Source: Viridibacillus arenosi
GTDB lineage: Bacteria; Bacillota; Bacilli; Bacillales_A; Planococcaceae
Reading direction: 5' to 3'
NCBI RefSeq assembly: GCF_001955655.1
Contig: NZ_MSPW01000003.1
Coordinates: forward strand, 310,001 to 374,000
DNA length: 64,000 nucleotides
Position 1 is the stretch's first letter. Every line of letters begins with the position of its first letter. Positions 36,352-45,753 of the stretch are shown in pieces. The translations under genes and the position numbers were made by a program. The notes under the pieces are model-generated. The model worked only from the letters and a program-made list of their open reading frames with translations. It searched no databases and was not told the origin of the DNA.

Positions 36352-37281
36352 CTATAATTTTATGATTGTAATTTGCCCCATCAATTCTTCAACTTGTTGC
36401 GAATCAATGAAACCAATTTTGCTATACATTGCGTTGACTGAACCACATGCTAATGCTCTTTTATAAGCTTCTAAAGGTTCTTCACCATTAGCTAATCCAT
36501 ATAACAAACCACCTACAAAAGCATCTCCACTACCTACTGTGTTAACAACCTCTACTTTCGGTGCATCTGCTTTGAAATAACCATCTTTATTGACAAAAAT
36601 CGCACCTTTTTCTCCTAAACTAAAGCAGACATGCTCAACTCCATCGTCTACAAAACGTTTTCCTACATCAAGTAGATCAGTTTCATTTACTGTTGCTTTG
36701 CCGAGAATTGTAGCAATTTCAAATTCATTCGGTTTAATCGCAAAAGGTTTTGCTTTAATGCCATTTCGTAAAGCATCTCCACTTGAATCAAGAATCGCTT
36801 TTGCTCCGTTTGCATTAATAATATCAATAAGTTCAGTATAAGCCGTTGTTGGTAAACCTTTCGGCAAACTGCCAGATAGTGCAAACCACTTCACACTTTT
36901 AGATTGTTCATCTATCCAATTGAGCATTGCTTGCCATTCTTGCTTTGTAATCTCTGGACCACTCTCAAGTAATTCTGTTACTTTACTTTTCTTTGAATCT
37001 AGCACAGTTAAGCAGACACGGCTTTCACCCTCTACTTGAATCAACTCACTTGGAATACTTTTCTTCAAAAGTAACTGACGAATTCTCTCACCATTAATAC
37101 CACCTGCAAACCCACCGACAGTAACGTCTGCTCCAGAACGCTTGAGAACTTTTGCAACATTAATCCCTTTACCGCCCGCTTCTTGAATTATGGTTGAAAC
37201 TCGATTCGTACCTCCAACAGCTAATGAATCAACTTCATAGACTTGATCGATTGCTGCATTTAACGTGATTGTTGTTATCAT
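36352..37281 (-). CDS. PfkB-family hexose-phosphate kinase (1-phosphofructokinase / tagatose-6-phosphate kinase)
   Basis: 309 residues. It starts ITTITLNAAIDQVYEVDSL, has the PfkB signature GGKGINVAKVLKRSG, and near the C-terminus the anion-hole/catalytic GSGDAFVGGLLYG. This is the FruK/LacC branch. It overlaps the aldolase gene by four bases (ATGA), so kinase and aldolase are coupled. In context it would phosphorylate tagatose-6-P to tagatose-1,6-bisphosphate. 1-phosphofructokinase activity is the alternative. Confidence 0.9.
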   Translation of the reverse strand: MITTITLNAAIDQVYEVDSLAVGGTNRVSTIIQEAGGKGINVAKVLKRSGADVTVGGFAGGINGERIRQLLLKKSIPSELIQVEGESRVCLTVLDSKKSKVTELLESGPEITKQEWQAMLNWIDEQSKSVKWFALSGSLPKGLPTTAYTELIDIINANGAKAILDSSGDALRNGIKAKPFAIKPNEFEIATILGKATVNETDLLDVGKRFVDDGVEHVCFSLGEKGAIFVNKDGYFKADAPKVEVVNTVGSGDAFVGGLLYGLANGEEPLEAYKRALACGSVNAMYSKIGFIDSQQVEELMGQITIIKL

Positions 37282-38120
37282 TTTTGTAAAGTAACAATCT
37301 TTGTTTTTACTAATTCAATAAGCGCTTCACGTGCAGGCATGAAATATTTGCGTGGGTCGTTTTCATTTGGATTTTCTTTAAAAAATGCTCGAACTTCTTC
37401 TGCGAACATGTCTTTTAATTCCGTTGAGAAGTTCACTTTTGCAACACCATAATCTAATGCCTTTCTTAGACTAGCATCCGGTACACCCGATGCTCCGTGC
37501 ATAACTAAAGGGATATTTGTTAATTTTTGAATTTCTTCTAGTAAATCAAATTGTAACTTAGGCTCTTTTTTATAATTTCCGTGTGCCGTTCCAAAAGCAG
37601 GGGCAAATGAATAGATTCCTGTTTCTCGTACAAATCGTTCAGCAATTACCGGATCAGTGAAAAATGCTTTAGACTCTTCAAGTTCAAGATCATCTTCTAC
37701 ACCACCAATTGTTCCTAGTTCCGCTTCTACTGGTACATTGATTGCATTTGCTGCATCCGTTACTTTTCGAACAAGCGCAATATTTTCTTCTAATGGTAGT
37801 CTTGAACCATCGATCATAATAGATGTATAACCTGCGCGTAAACATTCCATCACAACATCATATGATTCACCATGGTCCAAATGTAGTGCTACTGGTACTT
37901 TTGCTTGTTCGGCAGCTGCTTTTGCCATTGCAATCATATATGGCATTTCTACATATTTATATGTGCTTGCAGTAGTTTGCAGAATAACTGGTGAACCAGT
38001 TGCTTCAGCGCCCGCAATTACTGCTTTAATAATTTCTAAATTGTGCGCACCGAATGCACCGATTGCATAATGATTATCGTAAGCGTCTTTTAACATTTCT
38101 TTCGTTGTAACTAATGACAT
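37278..38120 (-). CDS. class II fructose/tagatose-bisphosphate aldolase
   Basis: 280 residues. The catalytic Asp and Zn-binding His lie in VALHLDHGES. Other zinc ligands are the Glu in VEAELGTIGG and the His in APAFGTAHGNYK and PLVMHGASG. The phosphate loop is KVNFSTEL. This is the GatY/KbaY/Fba class II zinc aldolase family that splits ketose-1,6-bisphosphates into DHAP and glyceraldehyde-3-P. It is the first gene of the four-gene operon ending at 34408. The GntR gene upstream probably controls it. Confidence 0.92.
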   Translation of the reverse strand: MSLVTTKEMLKDAYDNHYAIGAFGAHNLEIIKAVIAGAEATGSPVILQTTASTYKYVEMPYMIAMAKAAAEQAKVPVALHLDHGESYDVVMECLRAGYTSIMIDGSRLPLEENIALVRKVTDAANAINVPVEAELGTIGGVEDDLELEESKAFFTDPVIAERFVRETGIYSFAPAFGTAHGNYKKEPKLQFDLLEEIQKLTNIPLVMHGASGVPDASLRKALDYGVAKVNFSTELKDMFAEEVRAFFKENPNENDPRKYFMPAREALIELVKTKIVTLQK

Positions 38121-38172
38121 AATTTCTTCCTCCTAATAGATGGGTTGTTGGGTTAACTTTAGTTATTTAAAA

Positions 38173-38194
38173 ACTCATAGAAAATTCTATGAGT
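38173..38194 (-). terminator. palindrome/terminator between gntR and the aldolase operon
   Basis: ACTCATAGAA and TTCTATGAGT form a near-continuous palindrome with T5 following on the minus strand, just after the GntR stop. It could alternatively be an operator. Confidence 0.6.
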
Positions 38195-38195
38195 A

Positions 38196-38927
38196 TTAAT
38201 GAAGCTCAGTGTAAAATCTACAACGATCACCACGTACAATTGAAATACAAAATTCTACAGGGCGATTATTCGTGTCAAAGGCTGTTCTTTCCAATAGTAA
38301 AGCAGGTTTTCCGACTTCTGTCTCTAAAAGTACACTTTCTTCCTCTCGAATTAGAACCGGTTCAAAAGCCTCTTTCGCTCGAACAACTACCACGTTATAT
38401 CGTTCAGCTAATAAATCATAAAGAGAAAACGTTCCAACTTCATGCAAAACGGACATATCTTGAATAACCGATTTTGGCAAAAATGATGATTCAAGAATAA
38501 TAGGTTCGTCTTCTGCACAGCGTAGTCGTTTTATTTCAACGACCATTTCACCTTCTGGAAGCTGTAGTCCTTGCCTTACAGTTGCTGATGGCTTGACTTC
38601 CTTCACTTCAAGCACATGATCTTTTGGATGTAGACCTTGTTCTTGTAAAACTCGACTAAAACTATAAAAACCACCTAGTGACTGTTCAAATTTAGGTTTC
38701 GAAACAAAAGTCCCTTTTCCTTGTACTCGATACAATGTACCTTCTTGAACTAATTCTTCAATCGCTTTTTTCGCTGTGTTTCTACTTACTTGAAACAATT
38801 CCATTAAACGATTTTCAGAATCTATTTTATCACCCGGCTTCCATTCACCTCCTCTAATGCGCGCATCTAAACGTTGCTTTAGTTGATGATATAATGGAAT
38901 AATACTTTTTTGATCTAACGGTTTCAT
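38196..38927 (-). CDS. GntR family (HutC/UTRA) transcriptional regulator
   Basis: 243 residues. The winged-helix N-terminus has FQVSRNTAKKAIEELVQEG and GKGTFVSKP. The C-terminal UTRA ligand domain has EIKRLRCAEDEPIILESSFLP and LLERTAFDTNNRPVEF. NagR/DasR-like regulators of this type respond to amino-sugar phosphates. It lies between nagA and the aldolase operon, all leftward, which supports amino-sugar control. I found no clear TGGTCTAGACCA-like DasR/NagR box by eye. Confidence 0.9.
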   Translation of the reverse strand: MKPLDQKSIIPLYHQLKQRLDARIRGGEWKPGDKIDSENRLMELFQVSRNTAKKAIEELVQEGTLYRVQGKGTFVSKPKFEQSLGGFYSFSRVLQEQGLHPKDHVLEVKEVKPSATVRQGLQLPEGEMVVEIKRLRCAEDEPIILESSFLPKSVIQDMSVLHEVGTFSLYDLLAERYNVVVVRAKEAFEPVLIREEESVLLETEVGKPALLLERTAFDTNNRPVEFCISIVRGDRCRFYTELH

Positions 38928-38992
38928 ACGTTACTCATCCTCTTCTTACTTCTTCATAATTTCAATATATCATCATTTCACAAAGATTGACA

Positions 38993-40186
38993 TTATTTGA
39001 ATACATCTTTTTGTTGAAAAGCAACTAATCCTCTACAAATTGTCAATTCGACTGCACCATTCTCCCCTAGAACTACGATGTCAGCATCTTTTCCAGCTTG
39101 AATAGATCCTTTAATATCGTATATACCTAGACGCTTAGCTTGATTAGCCGATGTGACTTGTAGTTGTTCGTGAATAGTAAGTCCTAGCCATTTTATTAGA
39201 TTCAATCGTGCATTATTCATCGTGACGATACTACCTGCTAGTGATCCCGTAGAAGTTAAAATGCATTTACCAGCATTAACCGTCACCTTTTGACCACCTA
39301 GATCATAAACCCCATCGGACATTCCTTTAGCACGAATTCCATCGGTTATTACGAGCATCCTTTCAAGCCCTTTCATCTTTACAACCATTTTCAATAAGTC
39401 TGGATGAAAATGAATGCCATCAGGAATGACTTCAACAAAAATATCATCATTTAAAAGTGCACTTCCTACTACACCCGGATCACGATGATGCAATCCTCTC
39501 ATTCCATTAAAAAGATGCGTAGCATGTTCAACTCCATGATTTATAGCTTGCAAACACTCATCGTAAGAACCATCTGTATGACCCATTGATGGAATAACAC
39601 CGTTACTTTTAAGTTCCTTTAGCAATTCAAAATGGTTATCTAATTCAGGAGCAAATGTTAAAACTTTAATATTATCTCCAGATAGCGTTTGCCATTCTTT
39701 AAATAAACTCACATTAGGTACTAGAATAGCATCTTCAGGTTGAGCCCCTTTTTGTTCCTTATTAATAAATGGTCCTTCAACATGAATACCTAACATCTCC
39801 GCCACACCCGAAAGATTATTCTCTTTCATATAGCTTGCTAGATTTTTAATAACCTCATTTATATGTAATATCGGATTTGTCATCGTTGTTGCAAGAAAAG
39901 AAGTTGTACCCTCTTTTGCAAGTGCATAGGCGATTTCTTCAAAAGATTCTTTAGTCGAATCCATAAAATCATATCCGGCAGCACCATGTATATGCATATC
40001 GATCATACCTGGAATAACATATTGTTTTCCGGTACAATCAAACACTTGGTCCACATCACTATATTTCGGACATTCTTCCATCTTACCAACAGACTCAATC
40101 TTTTCCCCTTTTATATAAACAAATCCATTTGGAACAATTGTTTTTTCAAGTACAACTGTTGCGTTAATTAATATTATATTTTTCAT
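38993..40186 (-). CDS. nagA: N-acetylhexosamine-6-phosphate deacetylase NagA
   Basis: 397 residues, amidohydrolase superfamily. Motifs in order are GMIDMHIHGAAGYDFMD, MLGIHVEGPFINKEQKGAQ, SMGHTDGSYDECLQA, ATHLFNGMRGLHHRDPGVVG and MLVITDGIRAKG (catalytic Asp). All metal and catalytic residues expected of NagA/AgaA are present. It removes acetate from GlcNAc-6-P or GalNAc-6-P. The gene overlaps yesL by four bases and is followed by gntR. NagA and AgaA are not distinguishable by eye. Confidence 0.94.
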   Translation of the reverse strand: MKNIILINATVVLEKTIVPNGFVYIKGEKIESVGKMEECPKYSDVDQVFDCTGKQYVIPGMIDMHIHGAAGYDFMDSTKESFEEIAYALAKEGTTSFLATTMTNPILHINEVIKNLASYMKENNLSGVAEMLGIHVEGPFINKEQKGAQPEDAILVPNVSLFKEWQTLSGDNIKVLTFAPELDNHFELLKELKSNGVIPSMGHTDGSYDECLQAINHGVEHATHLFNGMRGLHHRDPGVVGSALLNDDIFVEVIPDGIHFHPDLLKMVVKMKGLERMLVITDGIRAKGMSDGVYDLGGQKVTVNAGKCILTSTGSLAGSIVTMNNARLNLIKWLGLTIHEQLQVTSANQAKRLGIYDIKGSIQAGKDADIVVLGENGAVELTICRGLVAFQQKDVFK

Positions 40187-40863
40187 GATATAGTACCTTC
40201 TTCAAATTGCTGTTTATTATTTTTATCTTCTTTCTGTATAGAACCATCCGATTCGCCTTTTAATTTAAAAATTTGGGATGACATCCATGTGAGAAATAGT
40301 ATCGTTACACTTATTCCAAAAAACGGAAGTAAACCTGGTATGAATAAGAAAATTCGATACAAAACATAGAGACCGATAATAGAACCAAGCATTTGGAGTG
40401 GAAATGAGATACTTAATAGAAGAGATGTCGAAAAATAACGAGAGAATGGTAGGTCGTAATGCGCAAACACTTGGAATATATTCATTACCATTACAGCATA
40501 CAAAATCGTAATCATGACAATCAACGTCAACATTAAAATACTATAACTACCACTCATATTTAAAACAATTTTCAAATTGATTATTAAAAAATAACCAATA
40601 CCAATTAAAATAACACCAATCTTATTTGAGTTAATAAACTCTTCTTTATATATTTTCCAATAATTTTTGATAAGTGTTTTTAAATCATCCTGACCATGTA
40701 ATCTTTTTCTCATTATCGAAAATAGTCCAACAGTAGCTGGTGATACACCAAAAATAATTAGACCTAGTAAAGTTAATCCAATCCACATTAGTTGCAGCAC
40801 AGCCAACATCGTCACAAATTCTACAAACCAATAGAGCTTCCCTATCCATCCGTTCATGTTCAA
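40183..40863 (-). CDS. YesL-like membrane protein (DUF624)
   Basis: 226 residues with five to six helices. The N-terminus GWIGKLYWFVEFVTMLAVLQLMW and ATVGLFSIMRKRLHG are the DUF624 signature. YesL proteins are encoded with Lpl/Yes/Ytc oligosaccharide importers across Bacillales, but their role is unknown. They may be accessory subunits or sensors. The start is a TTG eight bases after GGGAGG (ATG two codons later is worse spaced). It lies 65 bp after the binding-protein gene, behind a hairpin, and overlaps nagA. Confidence 0.87.
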   Translation of the reverse strand: MNMNGWIGKLYWFVEFVTMLAVLQLMWIGLTLLGLIIFGVSPATVGLFSIMRKRLHGQDDLKTLIKNYWKIYKEEFINSNKIGVILIGIGYFLIINLKIVLNMSGSYSILMLTLIVMITILYAVMVMNIFQVFAHYDLPFSRYFSTSLLLSISFPLQMLGSIIGLYVLYRIFLFIPGLLPFFGISVTILFLTWMSSQIFKLKGESDGSIQKEDKNNKQQFEEGTIS

Positions 40864-40890
40864 TTATACTACCTCCCTTAAAGGGTAAAA

Positions 40891-40916
40891 CTCATACAAG
40901 GAGGTCCTTGTATGAG
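40891..40916 (-). terminator. hairpin after the binding-protein gene
   Basis: CTCATACAAGGA pairs perfectly with TCCTTGTATGAG, followed by TTTTA on the minus strand. It probably attenuates read-through into yesL-nagA. An equivalent hairpin follows the second copy of the gene at 62673-62704. Confidence 0.75.
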
Positions 40917-40927
40917 CAATTTTAAAT

Positions 40928-42544
40928 TTACTTTTCACCTTTAGTGCGATCGTATGCTCCTTGAGCAGTTTTAAGATAATCTTGTAATTGCATTTTATCA
41001 AGAGTCTTCTTGTAGTCTTCCCACTTGCTGAAGTCTTGTTTACCTGTTATAAAGCCTGCAGCCATTTCATCAACATATGTCTGAATATCTGTCAAGATTG
41101 CACTAACTTTATCACTTTCTTCAAGTGTATAGTTCAGTCCTGGCAGAATATCTTCGTCTTTAATACGATATGGGCGAACTTGCTCAGCGTTTTTAATTGT
41201 ATTTTCTTTTGCTTCAGCACCTTGGAAGTATTTCTGTTTTACAATCCCAGGGTAATATCCACCTGGCCAAGTTAAAAATTCACTGATCGCTTGGTCCATA
41301 TTTTTACCGTCTGGATTATCTGTAATTTCTGGTAGATATTTGAAATTACCATCTTTATCTTCTTCATAAGTTACACCTTCGAAGCCCATGAAGAACATTT
41401 TCGTACCTTCATCACCGTAAAGGTAATCAATCCAGCGGATTAATGCTTCTGGATTTTTCGCCTTATCAGTTAAAACAAACATACCAAGGTTTCCAAGTCC
41501 ATTTGTAACTGCGTTATAAGCACGTTCTCCTGAAGGACCCTCTAAAACTGGTATACCTACATAACCATCAAGTTTCAACAATTCTTTAGGGTCAACTTCA
41601 TTTAACATACCATAATTACCTTTAGATGCTTCAGCAGAAAATGTTTGAGGTTCTGTAGTGAAAACATCTTTGTTAATTAAGCCTTCTGTATAAAGCTTGT
41701 TCAAGAATGTAAGTAATTCTTTATATTCATCCGTTGACGGAACAAAACGGAATTCTTCAGTTCCTTCTTTAAAGTCGAGGTTAATATTCATCGTTCCTTG
41801 TTTATTTAAGCCATACGTTCCACGTAAATAATTAATGAATTCAAGAATACCATATCCACCACCCCAAGCTTGTTCATCCGCTTTACCATTGCCATTAGGA
41901 TCATTTTCCTTGAATGCTTTCAATACTTTATATAATTCATCCGTTGTTTCTGGCGCTTTTAAGTTTAATTTATCTAACCACTCTTGGTTAATCCAAGGTG
42001 TCCCAGCACGAAGCGATTCAAATTTCGGGTCATAGATTGTAGGGAAGCCGTAAATATTGCCATCTGCCATTGTAACGCCTTGTTTCACTGATGGATATTC
42101 ATCCATAATTTTCTTGAAATTTGGTGCATATTCATCAATATAGTCATTTAATGGTAGAAACACTCCTTGCTGTCCGTATTTAACCAAATCTGTTTTAGGA
42201 AAAGCTGATGCAAAGAATAATTCTGGGTAATCTCCTGCTGCAAGCATTAAGTTTCTTTTCTCAGCTAAAGCCTCAGTTTGTACTGTTTTCCAGTTCACTT
42301 CAATATTTGACTTTTTCGCATACTCATCCCAAAGCATCAATTTGTTCCAATCTTGTGATGCAAAGAATTTTGCTCCAAAACCATCTACTTCGATTTTTTC
42401 TTTAGCAATAGGCATACCTGTTTTATTAACATTATCTACATTCTCGCTTTTTCCAGTTGTTCCTTCATCACTAGAGCATGCTCCTAAAATACTAGATGTT
42501 AATAATAGACTTGTCACAATACCAGCAAAATACCTCTTCTTCAA
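40928..42544 (-). CDS. Lpl/YtcQ-type sugar ABC substrate-binding lipoprotein, copy 1
   Basis: 538 residues. The signal peptide ends in LLTSSILGACSSDEG. It is a large SBP_bac_1-type binding protein of the LplA/YtcQ/YesO group, with VNWKTVQTEALAEKRNLMLAAGDYPEL, NDPNGNGKADE (a calcium-loop-like motif) and a C-terminal YKKTLDKMQLQDYLKTAQ. Such proteins capture oligosaccharides for MsmX-powered importers. TTG start with GGGGGAG. It follows the two permease genes. A near-identical paralogue begins at 62713. Substrate by context: an amino-sugar-containing oligosaccharide. Confidence 0.92.
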   Translation of the reverse strand: MKKRYFAGIVTSLLLTSSILGACSSDEGTTGKSENVDNVNKTGMPIAKEKIEVDGFGAKFFASQDWNKLMLWDEYAKKSNIEVNWKTVQTEALAEKRNLMLAAGDYPELFFASAFPKTDLVKYGQQGVFLPLNDYIDEYAPNFKKIMDEYPSVKQGVTMADGNIYGFPTIYDPKFESLRAGTPWINQEWLDKLNLKAPETTDELYKVLKAFKENDPNGNGKADEQAWGGGYGILEFINYLRGTYGLNKQGTMNINLDFKEGTEEFRFVPSTDEYKELLTFLNKLYTEGLINKDVFTTEPQTFSAEASKGNYGMLNEVDPKELLKLDGYVGIPVLEGPSGERAYNAVTNGLGNLGMFVLTDKAKNPEALIRWIDYLYGDEGTKMFFMGFEGVTYEEDKDGNFKYLPEITDNPDGKNMDQAISEFLTWPGGYYPGIVKQKYFQGAEAKENTIKNAEQVRPYRIKDEDILPGLNYTLEESDKVSAILTDIQTYVDEMAAGFITGKQDFSKWEDYKKTLDKMQLQDYLKTAQGAYDRTKGEK

Positions 42545-42577
42545 TACAATCTCCCCCTCGTATATCTGTTTTCTTTG

Positions 42578-43456
42578 TTACCCCTTAAGTGATCCAATCA
42601 TAACCCCTTTTACAAAATATCGTTGTAAAAACGGATAAAGCATAAGCATTGGCAAGTTTGCCACAATCAGTACTGCATATTTCAACCCTTCAACACTTAG
42701 TTGTTGAGCTAAAAAGCTTTCAGAAGTTGCTTTAATCATGTCATCAGTTTGACCTTGAATCAGTATTTGTCGAAGAATCAATTGAAGTGGGAACTTATCT
42801 TGATCTTGCAAATAGATTAATGCTTGGAAGTATGAATTCCAATGGCCTACTGAATAGAAAAGTACCATTACAGCTATTACAGGGAACGATAAAGGAAGTA
42901 CAATACTCCAAAGAATTTTGAAATTCCCTGCACCATCAATCATTGCCGACTCCTCTAACTCATGAGGAATAGACTGGAAGAACGTACGCATTATGATAAT
43001 ATTCCAGACTGCAACAGCATTCGGAATGACCATAACCCAAAACGTATTTAACATTCCTAAATCACGAATAAGTAAATATGTCGGGATAAGCCCCCCACTA
43101 AAGAACATTGTGAAAACGATAAATGCCATGATGAATCCGCGTCCCTTTAAATCTCTACGTGACAACGGATATGCCGCTAAAATGGTCATGATAACATTCA
43201 GGATAGTACCAAATACTGTATATTTCAACGTGTTCACAAAACCATTAATAATATCCTCGTTCTTGAATACCTTTTCATATGCATCTAATGTAAATTCTTT
43301 AGGCCATAACCACAGCTCACCTGATAAAACATACTGTGGGTTACTAAGAGATGCACTGAGAACAAAAACCAATGGATAGATTACTAGTAAAGCGACAATT
43401 GCAAGAAATACAATGTTGAATATATTAAACGCGCGATCTGTTTTCGTTTCTCTCAA
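42578..43456 (-). CDS. carbohydrate ABC transporter permease, LplC/YtcP type
   Basis: About 292 residues, six helices. The EAA loop is EESAMIDGAGNFKILWSIVLPLS. The tail LQRYFVKGVMIGSLKG is the near-invariant end of LplC/YtcP permeases. The frame opens at a GTG at 43465, but AAGGGG is eight bases before the TTG at 43456 (MRETKTDRAFNI), which I prefer. It lies 12 bp after the other permease gene and forms the heterodimeric channel with it. Confidence 0.92.
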   Translation of the reverse strand: MRETKTDRAFNIFNIVFLAIVALLVIYPLVFVLSASLSNPQYVLSGELWLWPKEFTLDAYEKVFKNEDIINGFVNTLKYTVFGTILNVIMTILAAYPLSRRDLKGRGFIMAFIVFTMFFSGGLIPTYLLIRDLGMLNTFWVMVIPNAVAVWNIIIMRTFFQSIPHELEESAMIDGAGNFKILWSIVLPLSFPVIAVMVLFYSVGHWNSYFQALIYLQDQDKFPLQLILRQILIQGQTDDMIKATSESFLAQQLSVEGLKYAVLIVANLPMLMLYPFLQRYFVKGVMIGSLKG

Positions 43457-43468
43457 TTTAGTCACCCC

Positions 43469-44470
43469 TTACCATAGACTTGTCTCATTCACTTTTTTCG
43501 CAATTTGATTTACCATGATGAGCATGATGAAGTTAATGAGCGAGTTGAACAGTCCAACTGCAGCTGAGAAACTATATTGAGCTTCCAAGATACCGCTTCG
43601 GTATACGAAAGTTGAGATAACATCAGACGTCGACATATTTAAATCATTTTGCATAAGATATACTTTTTCAAATCCTACTGCCATAACTGATCCTGCATTC
43701 AAAATGAATAGAATAACAATTGTAGGCATAATTGCTGGAATGTTGATATGAATAATTCTTTGGAACTTAGAAGCACCATCAATCATTGCTGCTTCGTGTT
43801 GAGCGGGATCCACCGCAGCGAGTGCTGCAATATAAATAATTGAGCTCCAACCCATTGTTTGCCATACATCAGAGAATACAAACAGCGTTTTAAACCAACC
43901 AGGCTCTGTTATAAAATCAATTGAATTGCCTCCAAATAACATAATCACTTGATTGACAAGTCCATCTGATTTCAAGAACAAGAGTAGCATCCCAACGACA
44001 ACAACTGTTGATAGGAAATGCGGTGCATAAATTACTGTTTGAACAAATTTCTTATATCGTAAGCTTTTCACTTCATTTAGCATAAGAGCTAGAATGATAG
44101 GAACTGGGAATGAAACTAAAAGTGTGAATAGTCCAATTCCTACAGTGTTTTTAATAAGTCTCCAGAAATAATAACTATCAAAGAATCTCTCAAAGTGTTT
44201 AAATCCTACCCAAGGACTCCCCGTAATCCCTTTCGTCGCGATAAAATCTTTAAATGCGATCTGTAGACCATAAAGAGGAAAGTAATGAAATACAAGAAAG
44301 TATAAAATAACAGGTGTAAGTAATAGATAAAGCTCCCAGTTTTTCTTGAATGATTTTTTCCATTCAATTCGAGCGTTTTTCTTCACTTTAGGTCTATTTT
44401 TTAACGGCTTCTTTATTTCACTTTTCTTTATTTCATCTACATAACCTACACCTTCATCCAGTTTAGTCAT
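43469..44470 (-). CDS. carbohydrate ABC transporter permease, LplB/YteP type
   Basis: About 333 residues. A long charged cytoplasmic N-terminus (to about residue 45) is followed by six helices with LLLTPVILYFLVFHYFPLYG and an EAA loop in HEAAMIDGASKFQRIIHINIP. The end, NFIMLIMVNQIAKKVNETSLW, is typical of LplB. The ORF opens at a GTG at 44476, but AAAAGGGG is correctly spaced for the ATG at 44470. It is the second gene of the MocA-permease-permease-SBP-YesL-NagA array. Confidence 0.92.
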   Translation of the reverse strand: MTKLDEGVGYVDEIKKSEIKKPLKNRPKVKKNARIEWKKSFKKNWELYLLLTPVILYFLVFHYFPLYGLQIAFKDFIATKGITGSPWVGFKHFERFFDSYYFWRLIKNTVGIGLFTLLVSFPVPIILALMLNEVKSLRYKKFVQTVIYAPHFLSTVVVVGMLLLFLKSDGLVNQVIMLFGGNSIDFITEPGWFKTLFVFSDVWQTMGWSSIIYIAALAAVDPAQHEAAMIDGASKFQRIIHINIPAIMPTIVILFILNAGSVMAVGFEKVYLMQNDLNMSTSDVISTFVYRSGILEAQYSFSAAVGLFNSLINFIMLIMVNQIAKKVNETSLW

Positions 44471-44497
44471 GGTCACACCCCTTTTCTTACAAACATA

Positions 44498-45649
44498 TTA
44501 ACTGTGTACGATAGTAGATTCTTGAGAAATGTTGACTACTTTACCACCTGAACGGATAGATTCAGTAGCTGCACATCCAACTGCTACGCTCATTCTTCCA
44601 GCAAATGGAGTTGTAAGTGGTTGTTTATTGCGTAAGATTAATTCAACAAAATCTTGTGCAATTTTCGGATCTGCTCCGCCATGACTTCCTTCTTCAGGTT
44701 TCATTTCGTATGTGACATTACTAAACTCTTTCACTGTGTTAGTTTTACGTGTTTTTAGGTAAATTTTGTCGTTTACATCATCGTTCTCTATACGACCTTC
44801 TGTACCGATGAACGTATAGTTACGGTTATAATCTGGTGTAAAGTGACATTGCAGATATGATGCCTTAATGCCGCCCTCAAGTTCCATAATAAGCATATTG
44901 TTGTCTTCAACATCAATTTCTTCTCGGAATGCACATTCCGTAAATGTATGTGGAACGTACTCAGGACATGTATTCTTTAAATCACACTCTGGACATGTTA
45001 AAGTGTTTGGCTTGTCCCCTCCGTAATAATCAAGTGAGCCAAATGCCGAAACTTTTGTCGCGTACTTTCCTGAAATCCAATGGATAACGTCCAGATCATG
45101 TGAACCTTTTTGTAATAGTAGAGAAGTTGTATTCTTTGAATTCCCGTGCCAATCGTGGTAATAGAAATAACCACCAAATCCTACGAAGTGACGAACCCAA
45201 ATCGTTTTCAATTCGCCGATAGCACCAGAATCAATAATATCTTTCATAGTTTGGTACATACTCATATAACGCATGTTGAAACCAACCATTAAATGCTTCC
45301 CTGATTTTTCCCAAGCTTCAATAATTCGGTCACAACCTTCGACCGTAATAGCAAGTGGTTTTTCAGAATACACATGTTTTCCAGCTTCAAGAGCCGCAAT
45401 TACATGTTCTTCATGTAAATAATCTGGAGACAATACTGCGATTGCATCGATATCATCACGAGTCAATAATTCTTTGTAGTCTTTTGTTAAAAATAACGGT
45501 GAGCCGATTTTTTCTTGAAACTTGTCTAATCGTTCTTGGGATAGATCAGCGAGTGCAACAACTTCTGATTCACCTTCTGGTTTGTGCCAGTATTGAGCAA
45601 GTCCACCTCGTAAACCTGCACCAATGACACCAATTCTTACTTTTTTCAT
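44498..45649 (-). CDS. Gfo/Idh/MocA family protein with a four-cysteine insert
   Basis: 383 residues. The N-terminal NAD-binding Rossmann domain starts VRIGVIGAGLRGGLAQYW. The family motif is VYSEKPLAITVEGC. The C-terminal domain includes FYYHDWHGNSKNTTSLLLQKGSHDLDVIHW (in parts). It is unusual in carrying CPECDLKNTCPEY and a following Cys (about residues 217-240), a possible metal site. The family covers sugar dehydrogenases and the NAD-dependent glycosidase family GH109 (alpha-N-acetylgalactosaminidase), attractive here given the amino-sugar genes. No secretion signal. It heads the importer operon behind the LacI-type operator. Reaction uncertain. Confidence 0.85.
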   Translation of the reverse strand: MKKVRIGVIGAGLRGGLAQYWHKPEGESEVVALADLSQERLDKFQEKIGSPLFLTKDYKELLTRDDIDAIAVLSPDYLHEEHVIAALEAGKHVYSEKPLAITVEGCDRIIEAWEKSGKHLMVGFNMRYMSMYQTMKDIIDSGAIGELKTIWVRHFVGFGGYFYYHDWHGNSKNTTSLLLQKGSHDLDVIHWISGKYATKVSAFGSLDYYGGDKPNTLTCPECDLKNTCPEYVPHTFTECAFREEIDVEDNNMLIMELEGGIKASYLQCHFTPDYNRNYTFIGTEGRIENDDVNDKIYLKTRKTNTVKEFSNVTYEMKPEEGSHGGADPKIAQDFVELILRNKQPLTTPFAGRMSVAVGCAATESIRSGGKVVNISQESTIVHS

Positions 45650-45708
45650 TTTTACACCTCATCTATTTTTTAATTATTTAAATAACGGGGGAATATTTCC
45701 TGATTTCC

Positions 45709-45722
45709 GGAAAACGTTTTCC
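45709..45722. promoter_or_regulatory. LacI-type operator in front of the importer operon
   Basis: GGAAAACGTTTTCC is a perfect 14-base palindrome with the central CG typical of LacI/CcpA-family operators, 60 bases upstream of the MocA gene. It is the likely target of the adjacent LacI regulator. Confidence 0.75.
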
Positions 45723-45753
45723 CAAAGAGTTTTAAAAATTAATTGACGATTTG

